The notes beneath the pieces were generated by a model, which worked only from the letters and a program-made list of their open reading frames with translations, did not search any database and was not told the DNA's origin. Below, piece after piece: positions 16,188 through 24,317 of a DNA stretch of 64,000 nt. Source of the stretch: Scatomorpha sp964345235 (GTDB taxonomy: Bacteria; Bacillota; Clostridia; Oscillospirales; Oscillospiraceae); assembly GCA_964345235.1 (NCBI GenBank), contig CAYFQE010000003.1, positions 19,860-83,859 on the forward strand, written 5' to 3'. Made by a program: the position numbers and the translations under genes. Position 1 is the stretch's first letter, and the number at the start of each line of letters is the position of its first letter.

Positions 16188-16808
16188 GTGGAAAACTACG
16201 ATTTAATTATGCAAAAAGAGATTAAAAGAATAGAGGCGAGTGGAGAAGAGCGGCCGAGCCTTCTTCTGCACTCTTGTTGCGCTGTATGTTCAAGCTATGT
16301 CATAGCCTGTCTGCGGCCGCATTTTAATCTGACTGTGCTCTACTACAACCCCAATATAGAGCCGCTTGAGGAGTATAATAAGCGAAAAAACGAGCAGCTC
16401 CGACTTTTAAAAGAATATCCGAATGTTAAAATAATGGATATCGACTACGAAAACGAGAGCTTCAAAAAAATCGCCAAGGGCTTAGAGAACGAGCCCGAGG
16501 GCGGCGCCAGATGCTCAAAATGCATAAGGCTCAGGCTCAGCAGAACGGCCGAGCTTGCGCATAATAACAACTTCAGCTATTTTTGCTCAACGCTCTCGGT
16601 ATCTCCGCACAAAAACGCCGCGCTCATAAACTCCTTGGGCAGAGAGCTTCAAGAAGAAAAAAAGGTCAAGTGGCTTTATTCCGATTTTAAAAAGAGAGAC
16701 GGCTTTTTAAAGAGCAATATAGAAAGCAAAAGACTGGGCCTTTACAGGCAAGAATATTGCGGCTGCGTTTTCTCAAAGCAAAAAAGAGAGGAAGTGAGAG
16801 AAACATGA
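16188..16808 (+). CDS. queH: Epoxyqueuosine reductase QueH
   Basis: Reduces epoxyqueuosine to queuosine in tRNA, the QueG-independent route. The family's paired cysteines are visible: LLHSCCAVCSSY near residue 29, CSKCIRLR near residue 108, and YCGCVFS near the C terminus, plus YYNPNIEP. Length 206 is typical. The listed start is GTG without a clear ribosome site; an ATG at 16209 is an alternative that still keeps all motifs. It overlaps queT by ATGA. Confidence 0.88.
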   Translation: MENYDLIMQKEIKRIEASGEERPSLLLHSCCAVCSSYVIACLRPHFNLTVLYYNPNIEPLEEYNKRKNEQLRLLKEYPNVKIMDIDYENESFKKIAKGLENEPEGGARCSKCIRLRLSRTAELAHNNNFSYFCSTLSVSPHKNAALINSLGRELQEEKKVKWLYSDFKKRDGFLKSNIESKRLGLYRQEYCGCVFSKQKREEVRET

Positions 16809-17326
16809 AAAACACCAGAGTTCTGGCGCTTAATGGGCTGATAGCGGCCATTTACGCCGTGCTTACGCTTGGACTTGCTCCGATATCCTATGGACCTCTG
16901 CAGTTCAGGCTCTCCGAAGCTCTCACGGTATTGCCCGCCATCATTCCGGGCGCAGAGTGGGGCGTGTTTTTGGGTTGCCTTATTGCAAACCTCCTCTCTC
17001 CCATCGGCATGCTCGATATTATCTTCGGCTCCCTGGCGACACTTTTAGCGGCTGTTCTGACGAGATTTTTCTACAACAAGCTGGGTTCACATCCTGTCAT
17101 AGCGGCATTTTCCGCCTGCTTTATGCCCGTAATAGTAAATGCGCTTGTAATCGGAGGCCTCATCAGCTTCACAATGAGCGCAATCGGCGCTCAGAAAACA
17201 TCGTTCCTGGTGTTTTTCGCTCAGATTTTCATAAGCGAGGCGGCGGTTGTCTATATGTTGGGTATGCCCTTGCTTATGCTCCTGCCCCAAAGCAAGCTCT
17301 ATAAAAAGTATATTTTGCCGCTTTAA
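16805..17326 (+). CDS. queT: QueT-family queuosine-precursor transporter
   Basis: A small integral membrane protein (173 residues from this start) with about five hydrophobic helices and the QueT signature (ISYGPLQFRLSEALTVLP). It is the membrane S-component type unit thought to import queuine or preQ1/preQ0. The ATG overlaps the stop of queH (ATGA), and pairing with queH supports salvage of a queuosine precursor. Confidence 0.87.
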   Translation: MKNTRVLALNGLIAAIYAVLTLGLAPISYGPLQFRLSEALTVLPAIIPGAEWGVFLGCLIANLLSPIGMLDIIFGSLATLLAAVLTRFFYNKLGSHPVIAAFSACFMPVIVNALVIGGLISFTMSAIGAQKTSFLVFFAQIFISEAAVVYMLGMPLLMLLPQSKLYKKYILPL

Positions 17327-17338
17327 ATGTAAAATTTA

Positions 17339-17362
17339 CTTTAACGATTAAAACGACTAAAG
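17339..17362 (+). promoter_or_regulatory. Operator-like element 1 (CTTTA-N14-TAAAG)
   Basis: A 24-bp imperfect palindrome with arms CTTTA and TAAAG around TTAAAA. It closely matches a second copy at 17396-17419, and the two bracket the promoter with centres 57 bp apart. Probably a repressor or activator site; the protein is unknown. Confidence 0.5.
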
Positions 17363-17368
17363 TTTTCC

Positions 17369-17397
17369 TTGACATTCCTAAAAGTCTAGTGTATGCT
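17369..17397 (+). promoter_or_regulatory. Promoter of the Tyr-leader/ABC transporter operon
   Basis: TTGACA at 17369-17374, 17-bp spacer, TATGCT at 17392-17397. It drives the leader peptide at 17428 and the transporter genes beyond the attenuator. Confidence 0.75.
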
Positions 17398-17419
17398 TTA
17401 AAAGTTAAAAGTGCTAAAG
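17396..17419 (+). promoter_or_regulatory. Operator-like element 2, overlapping the start of transcription
   Basis: A second 24-bp copy of the element at 17339: same CTTTAA and TAAAG ends and TTAAAA core, with a few base changes between. It overlaps the -10 box and the likely transcription start, the usual place for a repressor. Confidence 0.5.
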
Positions 17420-17427
17420 GGGAAGTC

Positions 17428-17541
17428 ATGAACAATAAAAAAGCTTTTAACTTAATATCTTCCCTGCATACTCAGAAGAGCGCAGACATGAGCCGTAGCT
17501 ATTACTACGGCTATTACGCATGCCCATTTTTATCTGAGTAG
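17428..17541 (+). CDS. Tyrosine-rich attenuator leader peptide
   Basis: A 37-residue ORF with a strong ribosome site (AAAGGGGAAG). Residues 24-33 read SYYYGYYACP, five tyrosines in six positions, codons at 17500-17517. The rest is unremarkable. It ends at the TAG 17539-17541, inside the antiterminator arm. The peptide has no predicted function of its own; ribosome progress through the Tyr codons is expected to decide whether the terminator at 17567 forms. Confidence 0.8.
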   Translation: MNNKKAFNLISSLHTQKSADMSRSYYYGYYACPFLSE

Positions 17542-17596
17542 ACGCATAGCCATATAGTAGAAATATGCCTCGTCACTCAGGTGACGGGGCTTTTTT
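17505..17596 (+). promoter_or_regulatory. Transcription attenuator with alternative RNA structures
   Basis: Terminator: GCCTCGTCAC (17567-17576) with GTGACGGGGC (17581-17590), then TTTTTT. Antiterminator: CTGAGT-A-GACG (17534-17544) pairs with CGTCACTCAG (17571-17580), 10 bp with one bulged A, destroying the terminator stem. Upstream competitor: GGCTAT in the Tyr codons (17509-17514) pairs with ATAGCC (17546-17551). A ribosome stalled at Tyr frees the antiterminator arm; a ribosome at the stop codon covers it. Confidence 0.75.
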
Positions 17597-17626
17597 ATTT
17601 GCCCAAAAATTAAGGAGGAAAAGAAA

Positions 17627-18610
17627 ATGAAGAAAATTTTGGCAGCAATTTTAGTTTTAACAGTCGTTTTAACGCTGGCGGCTTGCGGAAGCGCTCCGGC
17701 AAAATCCGAGCCGTCCGCACCGCAGGAAAAGGCGGAAGGCTTCAAGGTTGGCATACTTCAGCAGCTTGAGCACCCCGCTCTCGATGCGGCCACAGAGGGC
17801 TTTAAAAAAGCGCTCACAGACAGATTGGGCGACAGAGTGAGCTTCGATTTCGTAAGCGCTCAGAACGACATCAACAACTGCACCACCATTGCCAACAAGT
17901 TCGTCAGCGACAAAGTTGACCTAATAATGGCAAACGCCACAAGCGCGCTTCAGGCGGCGGCCTCGGCCACAGGCGAGATACCCATAGTTGGAGTCTCGAT
18001 AACCGACTACGAGAGCGCGGGCGTTTTAAAGGGCAATCCGAATGCCCCCGGCGGCAATGTGACGGGCGCTTCGGACTTGGCCCCTCTGGACCTTCAGGCA
18101 AAACTGCTTGTTGAAGTTGTTCCCGAAGCCAAAACAGTCGGCATAGTCTACTGCTCCTCCGAGGCAAACTCGGTCTACCAAGCCGAAACAATAAAAGCGC
18201 ACTTCGAAGAGCTGGGCCTTAAGGTCAAAAACTTCACCGTGGCAGACTCCAACGAGATTCAGCCCTTAGTCACCGCCGCTGTCGAAGAAGTTGATGCGCT
18301 CTACATCCCCACCGACAACACCATGGCAGACAATATGGAGCTGGTTAAAAACATCACTCTAAACGCCAAAATCCCCGTAATCTCGGGCGAAGAGAACTCC
18401 TGCAAAAACGGCGGACTGGTAACTATCTCAATAAGCTACTTCGATATGGGCTACAAGGCGGGCGAACTTGCGGCCGACATTCTCGAGGGCAAGGCGGAGC
18501 CTGCAACCAGCCCGATAGTCTACTGCACCGAGATAGAGAGAAAGTTCAATCCCGAGGTTAAAGAAGCTCTGGGAATAGAGCTCCCTGCCGATATTTCTCC
18601 CATAGAATAA
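17627..18610 (+). CDS. ABC transporter substrate-binding lipoprotein (TrpX-like family), probably tyrosine
   Basis: A 327-residue solute-binding lipoprotein of the ABC_sub_bind family (PF04392 from memory), which includes the predicted tryptophan binder TrpX. Lipobox LTLAACG at residues 15-21, short Ser/Pro linker, then VGILQQLEHPALD and the two-lobe pattern (ANATSALQAA, GIVYCSSEANS, ALYIPTDNTMADN). AAGGAGGAAA precedes the ATG. The leader upstream is Tyr-rich and has no Trp, so I infer tyrosine or a related compound as ligand. Confidence 0.82.
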   Translation: MKKILAAILVLTVVLTLAACGSAPAKSEPSAPQEKAEGFKVGILQQLEHPALDAATEGFKKALTDRLGDRVSFDFVSAQNDINNCTTIANKFVSDKVDLIMANATSALQAAASATGEIPIVGVSITDYESAGVLKGNPNAPGGNVTGASDLAPLDLQAKLLVEVVPEAKTVGIVYCSSEANSVYQAETIKAHFEELGLKVKNFTVADSNEIQPLVTAAVEEVDALYIPTDNTMADNMELVKNITLNAKIPVISGEENSCKNGGLVTISISYFDMGYKAGELAADILEGKAEPATSPIVYCTEIERKFNPEVKEALGIELPADISPIE

Positions 18611-18699
18611 AGTGGGCTAAGCCCCTCTTGAAATAATTTTTCATTAAACCGAACAAAGAATTTTGCAAAAAAAATGTTACTTAAATTAAAGGTGTTGGA

Positions 18700-19611
18700 A
18701 TGGATTTTTTACTCTCAATTATAAGAGCTCTCCCGGGCTCCGTGGCTCAGGGGCTTATATGGGGCATAATGGCCATAGGAGTGTTTGTGACTTTTAAGCT
18801 CCTCGATTATGCCGATCTGACTGTAGACGGCAGTATAGCCACAGGCGGCGCGGTCTGCGTTGTCGGTATAGTTTCGGGGCTAAATCCCGCATTGGCGCTC
18901 GGCTTGGCGTTTTTAGCGGGCGCCTTGGCAGGACTTGTCACAGGCCTCCTGCACTCGGGTTTTGCCATACCGCCCATACTCTCGGGCATACTTTCACAGC
19001 TCGCCCTCTATTCTATAAATATGAGGATAATGGGCAAGAGCAACATGGCGGTGAGCGTCGATAAATACGCCCTTCTGCTCTCTTCGAGAAATAATACGAC
19101 GGCAATTGTGGTGAGCGCCCTGTTTGTGGCGGCAATCATTGGCTTTCTATATTGGTTTTTTGGAACTGAGATAGGCAGCGCCATAAGGGCAACGGGCTCG
19201 AATCCCGCCATGGCAAGCTCGCAGGGCATAAACATAAACACCATGAAAGTCATAGGCCTTGCCATGTCGAACGGTGTTGTGGCGCTCTCGGGCGCTCTGC
19301 TGGCTCAATATTCGGGCGCAGCGGATGTGAAGATGGGACAGGGCGCAATTGTCATAGGTCTTGCGGCGGTGATTATAGGCGAAGTCATATTCGGAAAAAT
19401 TTTCCGAAACATGGCGCTCAGACTCCTGGGAGTCGGCTTCGGCGCAATAATCTACTATCTCGTCATAGCGGTTGTAGTTCGTCTGGGGCTTTCGCCCACC
19501 GACCTTAAGCTCTTCTCGGCCTGCCTCGTCGCTGTTTTCCTTGCGCTCCCGCATCTTAAAGAAAAGTTTATAGAGAAAAAGGCCATAAATGAGGTGAGAA
19601 GAGATGCTTGA
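18700..19611 (+). CDS. ABC transporter permease, partner of the Tyr-leader system
   Basis: A 303-residue permease of the branched-chain/TrpY-like group with about eight hydrophobic helices. The segment GSAIRATGSNPAMASSQGIN near residue 155 is the cytoplasmic coupling loop (EAA-like) of this family. It begins 89 bp after the binding-protein gene, and its stop overlaps the ATPase start by 8 bp, so the two are coupled. Confidence 0.85.
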   Translation: MDFLLSIIRALPGSVAQGLIWGIMAIGVFVTFKLLDYADLTVDGSIATGGAVCVVGIVSGLNPALALGLAFLAGALAGLVTGLLHSGFAIPPILSGILSQLALYSINMRIMGKSNMAVSVDKYALLLSSRNNTTAIVVSALFVAAIIGFLYWFFGTEIGSAIRATGSNPAMASSQGININTMKVIGLAMSNGVVALSGALLAQYSGAADVKMGQGAIVIGLAAVIIGEVIFGKIFRNMALRLLGVGFGAIIYYLVIAVVVRLGLSPTDLKLFSACLVAVFLALPHLKEKFIEKKAINEVRRDA

Positions 19612-20398
19612 GATAAAAAATCTAAGTAAAACCTTCAACAAAGGTACTCTAAACGAAAAACCTGCGCTCTGCGGAATAGATCTAACACTCCAAGACGGCG
19701 ATTTTGTAACGCTAATCGGCGGAAACGGCGCAGGGAAATCAACCCTCTTAAACGCCATAGCGGGAGTTTGGCAGCCCGACTCGGGCAGCATAAAGCTTGA
19801 CGGAAACGAACTAATCGGCGTTCCGGAACACAAACGCGCAAAGTTTTTGGGCAGAGTTTTCCAAGACCCGATGATGGGAACCGCCCCCGACATGACGATA
19901 GAGGAAAACTTGGCCATAGCGCACAGACGAGGCTCAAAAAGAGGACTCAAGTGGATGATGGCCCCCGGTGAGCGGGAGGACTACAAAGAGCTCCTCAAAA
20001 CTCTTGGACTCGGACTCGAAGACAGAATTTTCGTAAAGACCCGACTGCTCTCAGGCGGTCAGCGCCAAGCCCTAACCCTCTTGATGGCGGCAATGAAAAT
20101 GCCGAAGCTTCTGCTCCTCGATGAGCACACCGCGGCCCTAGACCCGCAAACGGCAAAGAAAGTGCTCTCAATAACCGAGGAGCTTATAGAGGAAAACTCG
20201 CTTACAAGCCTCATGGTCACACACAATATGAAAGATGCCATAAGCTGCGGCAACCGCCTCATCATGATGCACGAGGGCAGAATAATCCTCGACATCAAGG
20301 GAGAGGAGAAAAAGAGCCTCAAGGTTGAAGACCTCTTAAGGCGTTTTGCCGAAGCCTCGGGCGACAGCTTCTCCGACGACAGAGCCCTGCTGGCATAA
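19604..20398 (+). CDS. ABC transporter ATP-binding protein
   Basis: A 264-residue ATPase with Walker A GGNGAGKST near residue 39, signature LLSGGQRQA near residue 150, Walker B LLLLDEHTAAL and the switch His in VTHN. In Walker B the usual EPT/EPL after Asp is EHT, a small variant. It energises the upstream permease and binding protein. Followed by a terminator 12 bp after the stop. Confidence 0.9.
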   Translation: MLEIKNLSKTFNKGTLNEKPALCGIDLTLQDGDFVTLIGGNGAGKSTLLNAIAGVWQPDSGSIKLDGNELIGVPEHKRAKFLGRVFQDPMMGTAPDMTIEENLAIAHRRGSKRGLKWMMAPGEREDYKELLKTLGLGLEDRIFVKTRLLSGGQRQALTLLMAAMKMPKLLLLDEHTAALDPQTAKKVLSITEELIEENSLTSLMVTHNMKDAISCGNRLIMMHEGRIILDIKGEEKKSLKVEDLLRRFAEASGDSFSDDRALLA

Positions 20399-20410
20399 TA
20401 TAAAAAATGA

Positions 20411-20445
20411 GAGCGTTGCAAAAACATGCCTTGCAACGCTCTTTT
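20411..20445 (+). terminator. Terminator with GCGTTGCAA core (copy 1)
   Basis: GAGCGTTGCAA (20411-20421) pairs with TTGCAACGCTC (20431-20441), then TTTT. It ends the transporter operon and shares its arm with hairpins at 31302 and 33071. The remaining space up to 20597 holds a small inverted repeat TGCTGTC/GACAGCA (20472-20489) and no gene. Confidence 0.8.
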
Positions 20446-20597
20446 CCTTTCCGTTGAATCTAAAGGGGTTGTGCTGTCCGCAGACAGCAGAGGGGGATAA
20501 GTGCTTAAAGTTTACGGCTTGCGACTTCTCTTGGCTCTACTTTATAAAGAGAGCTCTATAAAAAATTAAATGCGATAGTGCGAAAAGCTATGCTTAA

Positions 20598-20783
20598 TCA
20601 AGCATTTCTAACCGATTTAAAAATCGAAATCAAGTTCGGCTTGGTTCCGTAAAGAAGCACGCCGACACGATAAATTTTTGCGGCGATTATACCTATGCCG
20701 AATGTTGACGCTACCAGTATTGCAACAGAGATAATAATCTCATAAGTCGGCACAGTGCTCATTGCAATGCGTGTAAACATATG
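20598..20783 (-). pseudogene. 3' fragment of an ABC-2-type permease gene
   Basis: Only the last 58 or so residues remain: a membrane helix (IIISVAILVASTFGIGIIAAKIY) followed by YRVGVLLYGTKPNL, the typical C terminus of ABC-2 (NatB-like) permeases. No plausible start or N-terminal part exists. Upstream in its own direction the sequence changes near 20780 into a different gene fragment on the other strand. Confidence 0.6.
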
Positions 20784-21553
20784 GTGAAAAATTAAAACTG
20801 AATGACAATCAGCTGGGCTTTTCTTCAAATGCCGGAAGATGGGATAATTTTGATGAAATTAATTTTATGGCAGATGACTATAAAATTGTGAAATTAAACA
20901 AAAAGCCGAGTAGTAAAATAGCACTTGACTATGTTATTTTAGTTATACCTGGAAAACTCAACTATGAGGAAATTACCAATACATTTCTCGATGTTACACA
21001 TGGCGAAAATTCACACTCCCAAATAAAAAACAATGCAAATATAAATGCTGAGGGAGATCTTAAATCGGCAGAAGATAAAATAGATGAAATTGCAGCTAAA
21101 AACAATGTGCTCATAGGGTCAAAGGAAGGGGTAAGAACCTCCATTTACCAAATGAACGGCGGACTTTTATTCTTGGGAATTTTAGTGGGGATTATTCTCC
21201 TGGTCGGCACATTTCTGATGATATACTTTAAGCAAATGTCTGAAGGTTATGAAGATGTGGGGAATTATACGATAATGAAGCAAGTGGGGCTCGATGACAA
21301 GCTTATAAAAAAGACAATTAAAAGCCAGATTAAATGGGTTTTTATCTTGCCTGTTTTAGTTGCAACGGTTCATGGTTTGGCATCATCAAAAATAATTTTT
21401 AACACCTTAGGCGTCATAGGGGTAAGAGATTACAAACTCTTTATAACGAATTATTTGATGGTTATAGCTGTGTTTGCAATAGCTTACGGCATTATGTACC
21501 GTATAACATCAAAGCTTTACTACAACATTATAAACAGAAAAGAATTTTCATGA
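20777..21553 (+). pseudogene. 3' fragment of an FtsX-like (BceB-type) ABC permease
   Basis: Codons remain open from 20777, ahead of the first ATG at 20867, and read as protein (GFSSNAGRW, FMADDYKIVK), so the true start is missing. The remainder is the end of the extracellular loop, then three membrane helices (GLLFLGILVGIILLVGTF; VFILPVLVATVHGL; YLMVIAVFAIAYGIM) and the FtsX pattern EDVGNYTIMKQVGL. Full-length relatives have about 650 residues and ten helices. It is more AT-rich than its neighbours. No partner ATPase is present. Confidence 0.7.
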
Positions 21554-21573
21554 GAAAAAGATAAAGATACAAG

Positions 21574-21603
21574 GCGATTGAGAATAATTCTCAGTCGCTT
21601 TTT
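21574..21603 (+). terminator. Terminator after the FtsX-like fragment
   Basis: A 12-bp stem (21574-21585 with 21587-21598, one G-T pair) is followed by TTTTT. Its retention shows that the 3' end of the lost gene is original. Confidence 0.65.
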
Positions 21604-21614
21604 ATTGCCCAAAA

Positions 21615-21659
21615 CCGAAAAAGAAGGAAGACAAGCCCATAGCAGCCTGCCTTCTTTCG
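21615..21659 (-). terminator. Terminator for the propeller-protein gene
   Basis: On the minus strand CGAAAGAAGG (complement of 21650-21659) pairs with CCTTCTTTTTCG, followed by GTTTTGGG. It lies about 40 bases beyond the assembly gap in the direction of transcription, showing that the gene ends near the gap. Confidence 0.5.
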
Positions 21660-21693
21660 AATCAATTATTTGTGTATTTGTTTTCAGCTCAAT

Positions 21694-23328
21694 CTAAAGC
21701 ANNNNNNNNNNNNNNNNNNNNNNNNNNNNNNNNNNNNNNNNNNNNNNNNNNNNNNNNNNNNNNNNNNNNNNNNNNNNNNNNNNNNNNNNNNNNNNNNNNN
21801 NTTTATTTAAAGCCGCAAGCACGCCGCTTCCCGCTTTGGGAGTTCTGGCAATAGGGAAGAACACCAAGTCCGAAACATTGTGCTGTCCCGAGGCGACACT
21901 GCCCTGAACGCCGCCCGAGACAAATGACTCCGTATAGCAGGCATAGTCCTTTCTCCAAACAACCTCGCCTGTTGTGGCGTCGATTTTGAATAAGGGAACA
22001 TCACATTTAGAGTTCATGGGAGCTCGCCAGCCTCCGTGGAAAGAGGTACTTATATAAAGATAAGGTTTGCCGTCTTCAATCTCGAGTACGGGCGTGCAGT
22101 TCGAGTCGTCGAGTATGTCCTGAACCCAGTTGACCTGAAGAGTATTTAGATCCAGACAAATGAGCATGCCGCCGTTATCCGAGATAATGAGTTGCCCTTC
22201 CCATATGACGGGAGAGGCTTCAAAGCCCAGCCAGAAAGAAGCAAGACTCATGCGGTGGGTGTTGTATTTCCACTTCACCGTTCTGCCGGGGGATACGCTA
22301 ACCGTGCCGTTTTCTTTGTCGAACTCGGCGTTTAGTTTAATTATATAAATAAGACCGTTCTCGCCGGGATATATGAGCCTGTCGGTCTTGCTGTCAACTA
22401 AGGGAGCCGAGTCGAACATGGGCCAAGGTCTAATGGCAAAGGGGTCGTCAACGCCAAAAGTGTGGAGTGTTTTGCCGTCAATAAGGCTGATAACAAAAAC
22501 TCGTGAGGTGCCCTTCGAGCTGTGATAGCCCGAGCCTATATATAGAATCGGATATCCTCTCGGGTCCAATGTGCCCGTGCCCTTGAAGGGGAAGCCCACA
22601 TCGATGTCGGGGCGTGTTTTTTTGCCGCTTTCAAGCTCGCAAAACTGTATTTTGCCGCCCATATGGGGGGTTATTAGCTCAACAAGAGTGTCTTTTTCCT
22701 TTGCCCAGTCCTCCATATTCATAACGGCTCTGGTGTCCTTCGGCCACTCGACGATTAAAGGCTGGCCGGTCCAGCCCGTGCCTGACCATACATTTCCGTC
22801 GGGAGATACGAGGGATGAGGTATTTAAGGTCCAGGCCAGGTTGAGTTTCTTCTCGCTCATCTCGGCCGTTCCGTAGTTTCCGCCGTTTCTGAAGTTGTTG
22901 CCCCTAAATGTGGTTATACCCTTAAGGCTTGAATAATCCTCGGGAAAGGGAAAATCAATCGGCTCGGGCTCTGCATAGTCGCCCACGGCAACCTCGGCTC
23001 CGTCAACGCTTATGCCCGTGAGTTTCAAAAGCTTGGCAGGGTCTGTAGACTCCACGGCGTAGGGCTTAAAGAGGGGCCCCTCAGGCGTAGGCTCGGGTGT
23101 GGGCTCGGGTGTGGCGGTAGGCTCAAGTTCTTCGGGCGGGGTTATTTCCTCTAAAGAAGTGTTGGGCTTATTCGCTTCATCGGGATGCTGAGCTTTTATA
23201 GCCGAAGAACTTTTAATAACCAAAGCCCCCAAGGCGAGAACGAGAACAGCAAAGCAAACCAGTTGTATTATCAGAGATTTCGACAGTTTAATTTTCTTTT
23301 CGCTTACTTTTTTGTATTTCGACATCAT
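21694..23328 (-). CDS. Membrane-anchored PQQ-like beta-propeller protein (C terminus in the gap)
   Basis: About 510 residues are readable. Residues about 16-38 form one membrane helix; residues 60-90 are a Pro/Glu/Thr linker (PTATPEPTPEPTPEG). The rest looks like an extracellular beta-propeller of the PQQ-repeat type: GQPLIVEWP, GGMLICLDLNTLQVNWVQD and IDATTGEVVWRKDY are typical blades. Catalytic PQQ sites are not evident, so it is more likely a scaffold or ligand-binding protein. The start is one of two adjacent ATGs (23328, 23325) after AGGGTGG. It follows the rhomboid-like gene by about 16 bp. Confidence 0.75.
   Translation of the reverse strand: MMSKYKKVSEKKIKLSKSLIIQLVCFAVLVLALGALVIKSSSAIKAQHPDEANKPNTSLEEITPPEELEPTATPEPTPEPTPEGPLFKPYAVESTDPAKLLKLTGISVDGAEVAVGDYAEPEPIDFPFPEDYSSLKGITTFRGNNFRNGGNYGTAEMSEKKLNLAWTLNTSSLVSPDGNVWSGTGWTGQPLIVEWPKDTRAVMNMEDWAKEKDTLVELITPHMGGKIQFCELESGKKTRPDIDVGFPFKGTGTLDPRGYPILYIGSGYHSSKGTSRVFVISLIDGKTLHTFGVDDPFAIRPWPMFDSAPLVDSKTDRLIYPGENGLIYIIKLNAEFDKENGTVSVSPGRTVKWKYNTHRMSLASFWLGFEASPVIWEGQLIISDNGGMLICLDLNTLQVNWVQDILDDSNCTPVLEIEDGKPYLYISTSFHGGWRAPMNSKCDVPLFKIDATTGEVVWRKDYACYTESFVSGGVQGSVASGQHNVSDLVFFPIARTPKAGSGVLAALNKXXXXXXXXXXXXXXXXXXXXXXXXXXXXXXXXXXL
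21702..21801. other. Assembly gap (100 N)
   Basis: Exactly 100 unknown bases, the usual placeholder length, so the true distance is uncertain. It removes the C terminus of the propeller protein on the minus strand. All three minus-strand frames left of the gap reach a stop within 18 bases, so the missing coding part lies almost wholly inside it. Confidence 0.99.
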
Positions 23329-23344
23329 TTCCACCCTGTTTATC

Positions 23345-24235
23345 TTATTGGTCCGAGTTCTTAAAGTGTATGTGATTGTTTATGTGGTCTATACAAAAGC
23401 AGTGTATACCCTCGCACTTAGAGCAGTATCTGAATTCAAGATCCGGGTAGTCCGTATCTGTTTTTCCGCAGACCTCGCACATTTTATTGTAGCCTTTCTT
23501 GGCTTGCTCCTTACGGTATTTCTGCGCTTCTTTTTTAAAGTTTACGGTATTTTGCGGTTTCTTTTTCAAATATGGAGCTATGGCTTTACGGAGCTCCTCG
23601 TAGCAGAAAATAAAGTAGTTCAGCATGGCAATGAGTGGGAGAAGGCTTATAAACCAATATCCCGAAAATACGTCTTGAAGTATAGTCAGCAGGAAAAATG
23701 CCGCATTTATAAGCGCAAGCCACTTTATCTTTATCGGTATAATAAAGAAGAGCAAAAGCTCCATATCGGGAAAGAGGGTTGCAAAGGCAAAAAAGAGCGA
23801 TAGGTTTATGTAGTCTGCCGTGAATAAAATCGTGCCGGTCCTTGCGGCCGCCGCGGCACCTCCCGCCAAAAAGTAAACTATAATACCGTATACTACGGTG
23901 AGAACCATGCCGCTGATGTAGTAGAGATTAAAGCGAGCCTGTCCCCACTCGCGCTCAAGACTTGTACCTATCCAATAATATAGGTAAAGAAATAAAAGCA
24001 ACCAAAATCCGCTCTGATTCGAAACAAAAACAAAGGTGAAAAGCCTCCAGACCTGCCCTCTAAAAAGATGATAGGGAGAGAACAAAAGCAGGTTATGCAA
24101 GCTGTTTGTCCTGTCCATCGAGCCGAGAAGCCAGACGATAAGATTTCCCACAACAATATACAGCATCAGTTTGGGTATGCCGAAGTTGGGATGCTTATAA
24201 CAAAAGAGGTCAATTTTCTTCATGAGCCTGTTCAT
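23345..24235 (-). CDS. Rhomboid-like membrane protein, probably not a protease
   Basis: A 296-residue protein with about six membrane helices and the rhomboid pattern VWRLFTFVFVS then GTSLEREWGQARFNLYYISG. The catalytic GxSG is missing: the corresponding segment reads YINLSLFFAFATLFP, and the usual His after TFVF and in the last helix are also absent. A C-terminal cytosolic tail holds a zinc ribbon (CEVCGKT, CSKCEG) and further His/Cys. Probably a derlin- or iRhom-like pseudoprotease that binds membrane proteins. GGAGGA precedes the first ATG closely. Confidence 0.7.
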   Translation of the reverse strand: MNRLMKKIDLFCYKHPNFGIPKLMLYIVVGNLIVWLLGSMDRTNSLHNLLLFSPYHLFRGQVWRLFTFVFVSNQSGFWLLLFLYLYYWIGTSLEREWGQARFNLYYISGMVLTVVYGIIVYFLAGGAAAAARTGTILFTADYINLSLFFAFATLFPDMELLLFFIIPIKIKWLALINAAFFLLTILQDVFSGYWFISLLPLIAMLNYFIFCYEELRKAIAPYLKKKPQNTVNFKKEAQKYRKEQAKKGYNKMCEVCGKTDTDYPDLEFRYCSKCEGIHCFCIDHINNHIHFKNSDQ

Positions 24236-24277
24236 ACTGTCCTCCGAATATTCCTTAAAACTTAAATATCAATGTAA

Positions 24278-24286
24278 AGTATAGCA
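24278..24286 (-). promoter_or_regulatory. Extended -10 promoter of the rhomboid-like gene
   Basis: The minus strand reads TG-C-TATACT here, an extended -10 element about 45 bp before the coding start. No good -35 was found. Confidence 0.4.
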
Positions 24287-24317
24287 CAGTTTTTAGGGAA
24301 ATACATTATTTTTACTC

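Noticed and set aside
16130..16204. 24-codon ORF upstream of queH behind GAGGGG
   Set aside because: Could be a leader peptide, but it shows no codon bias, no terminator or antiterminator and no relation to queuosine; most likely chance.
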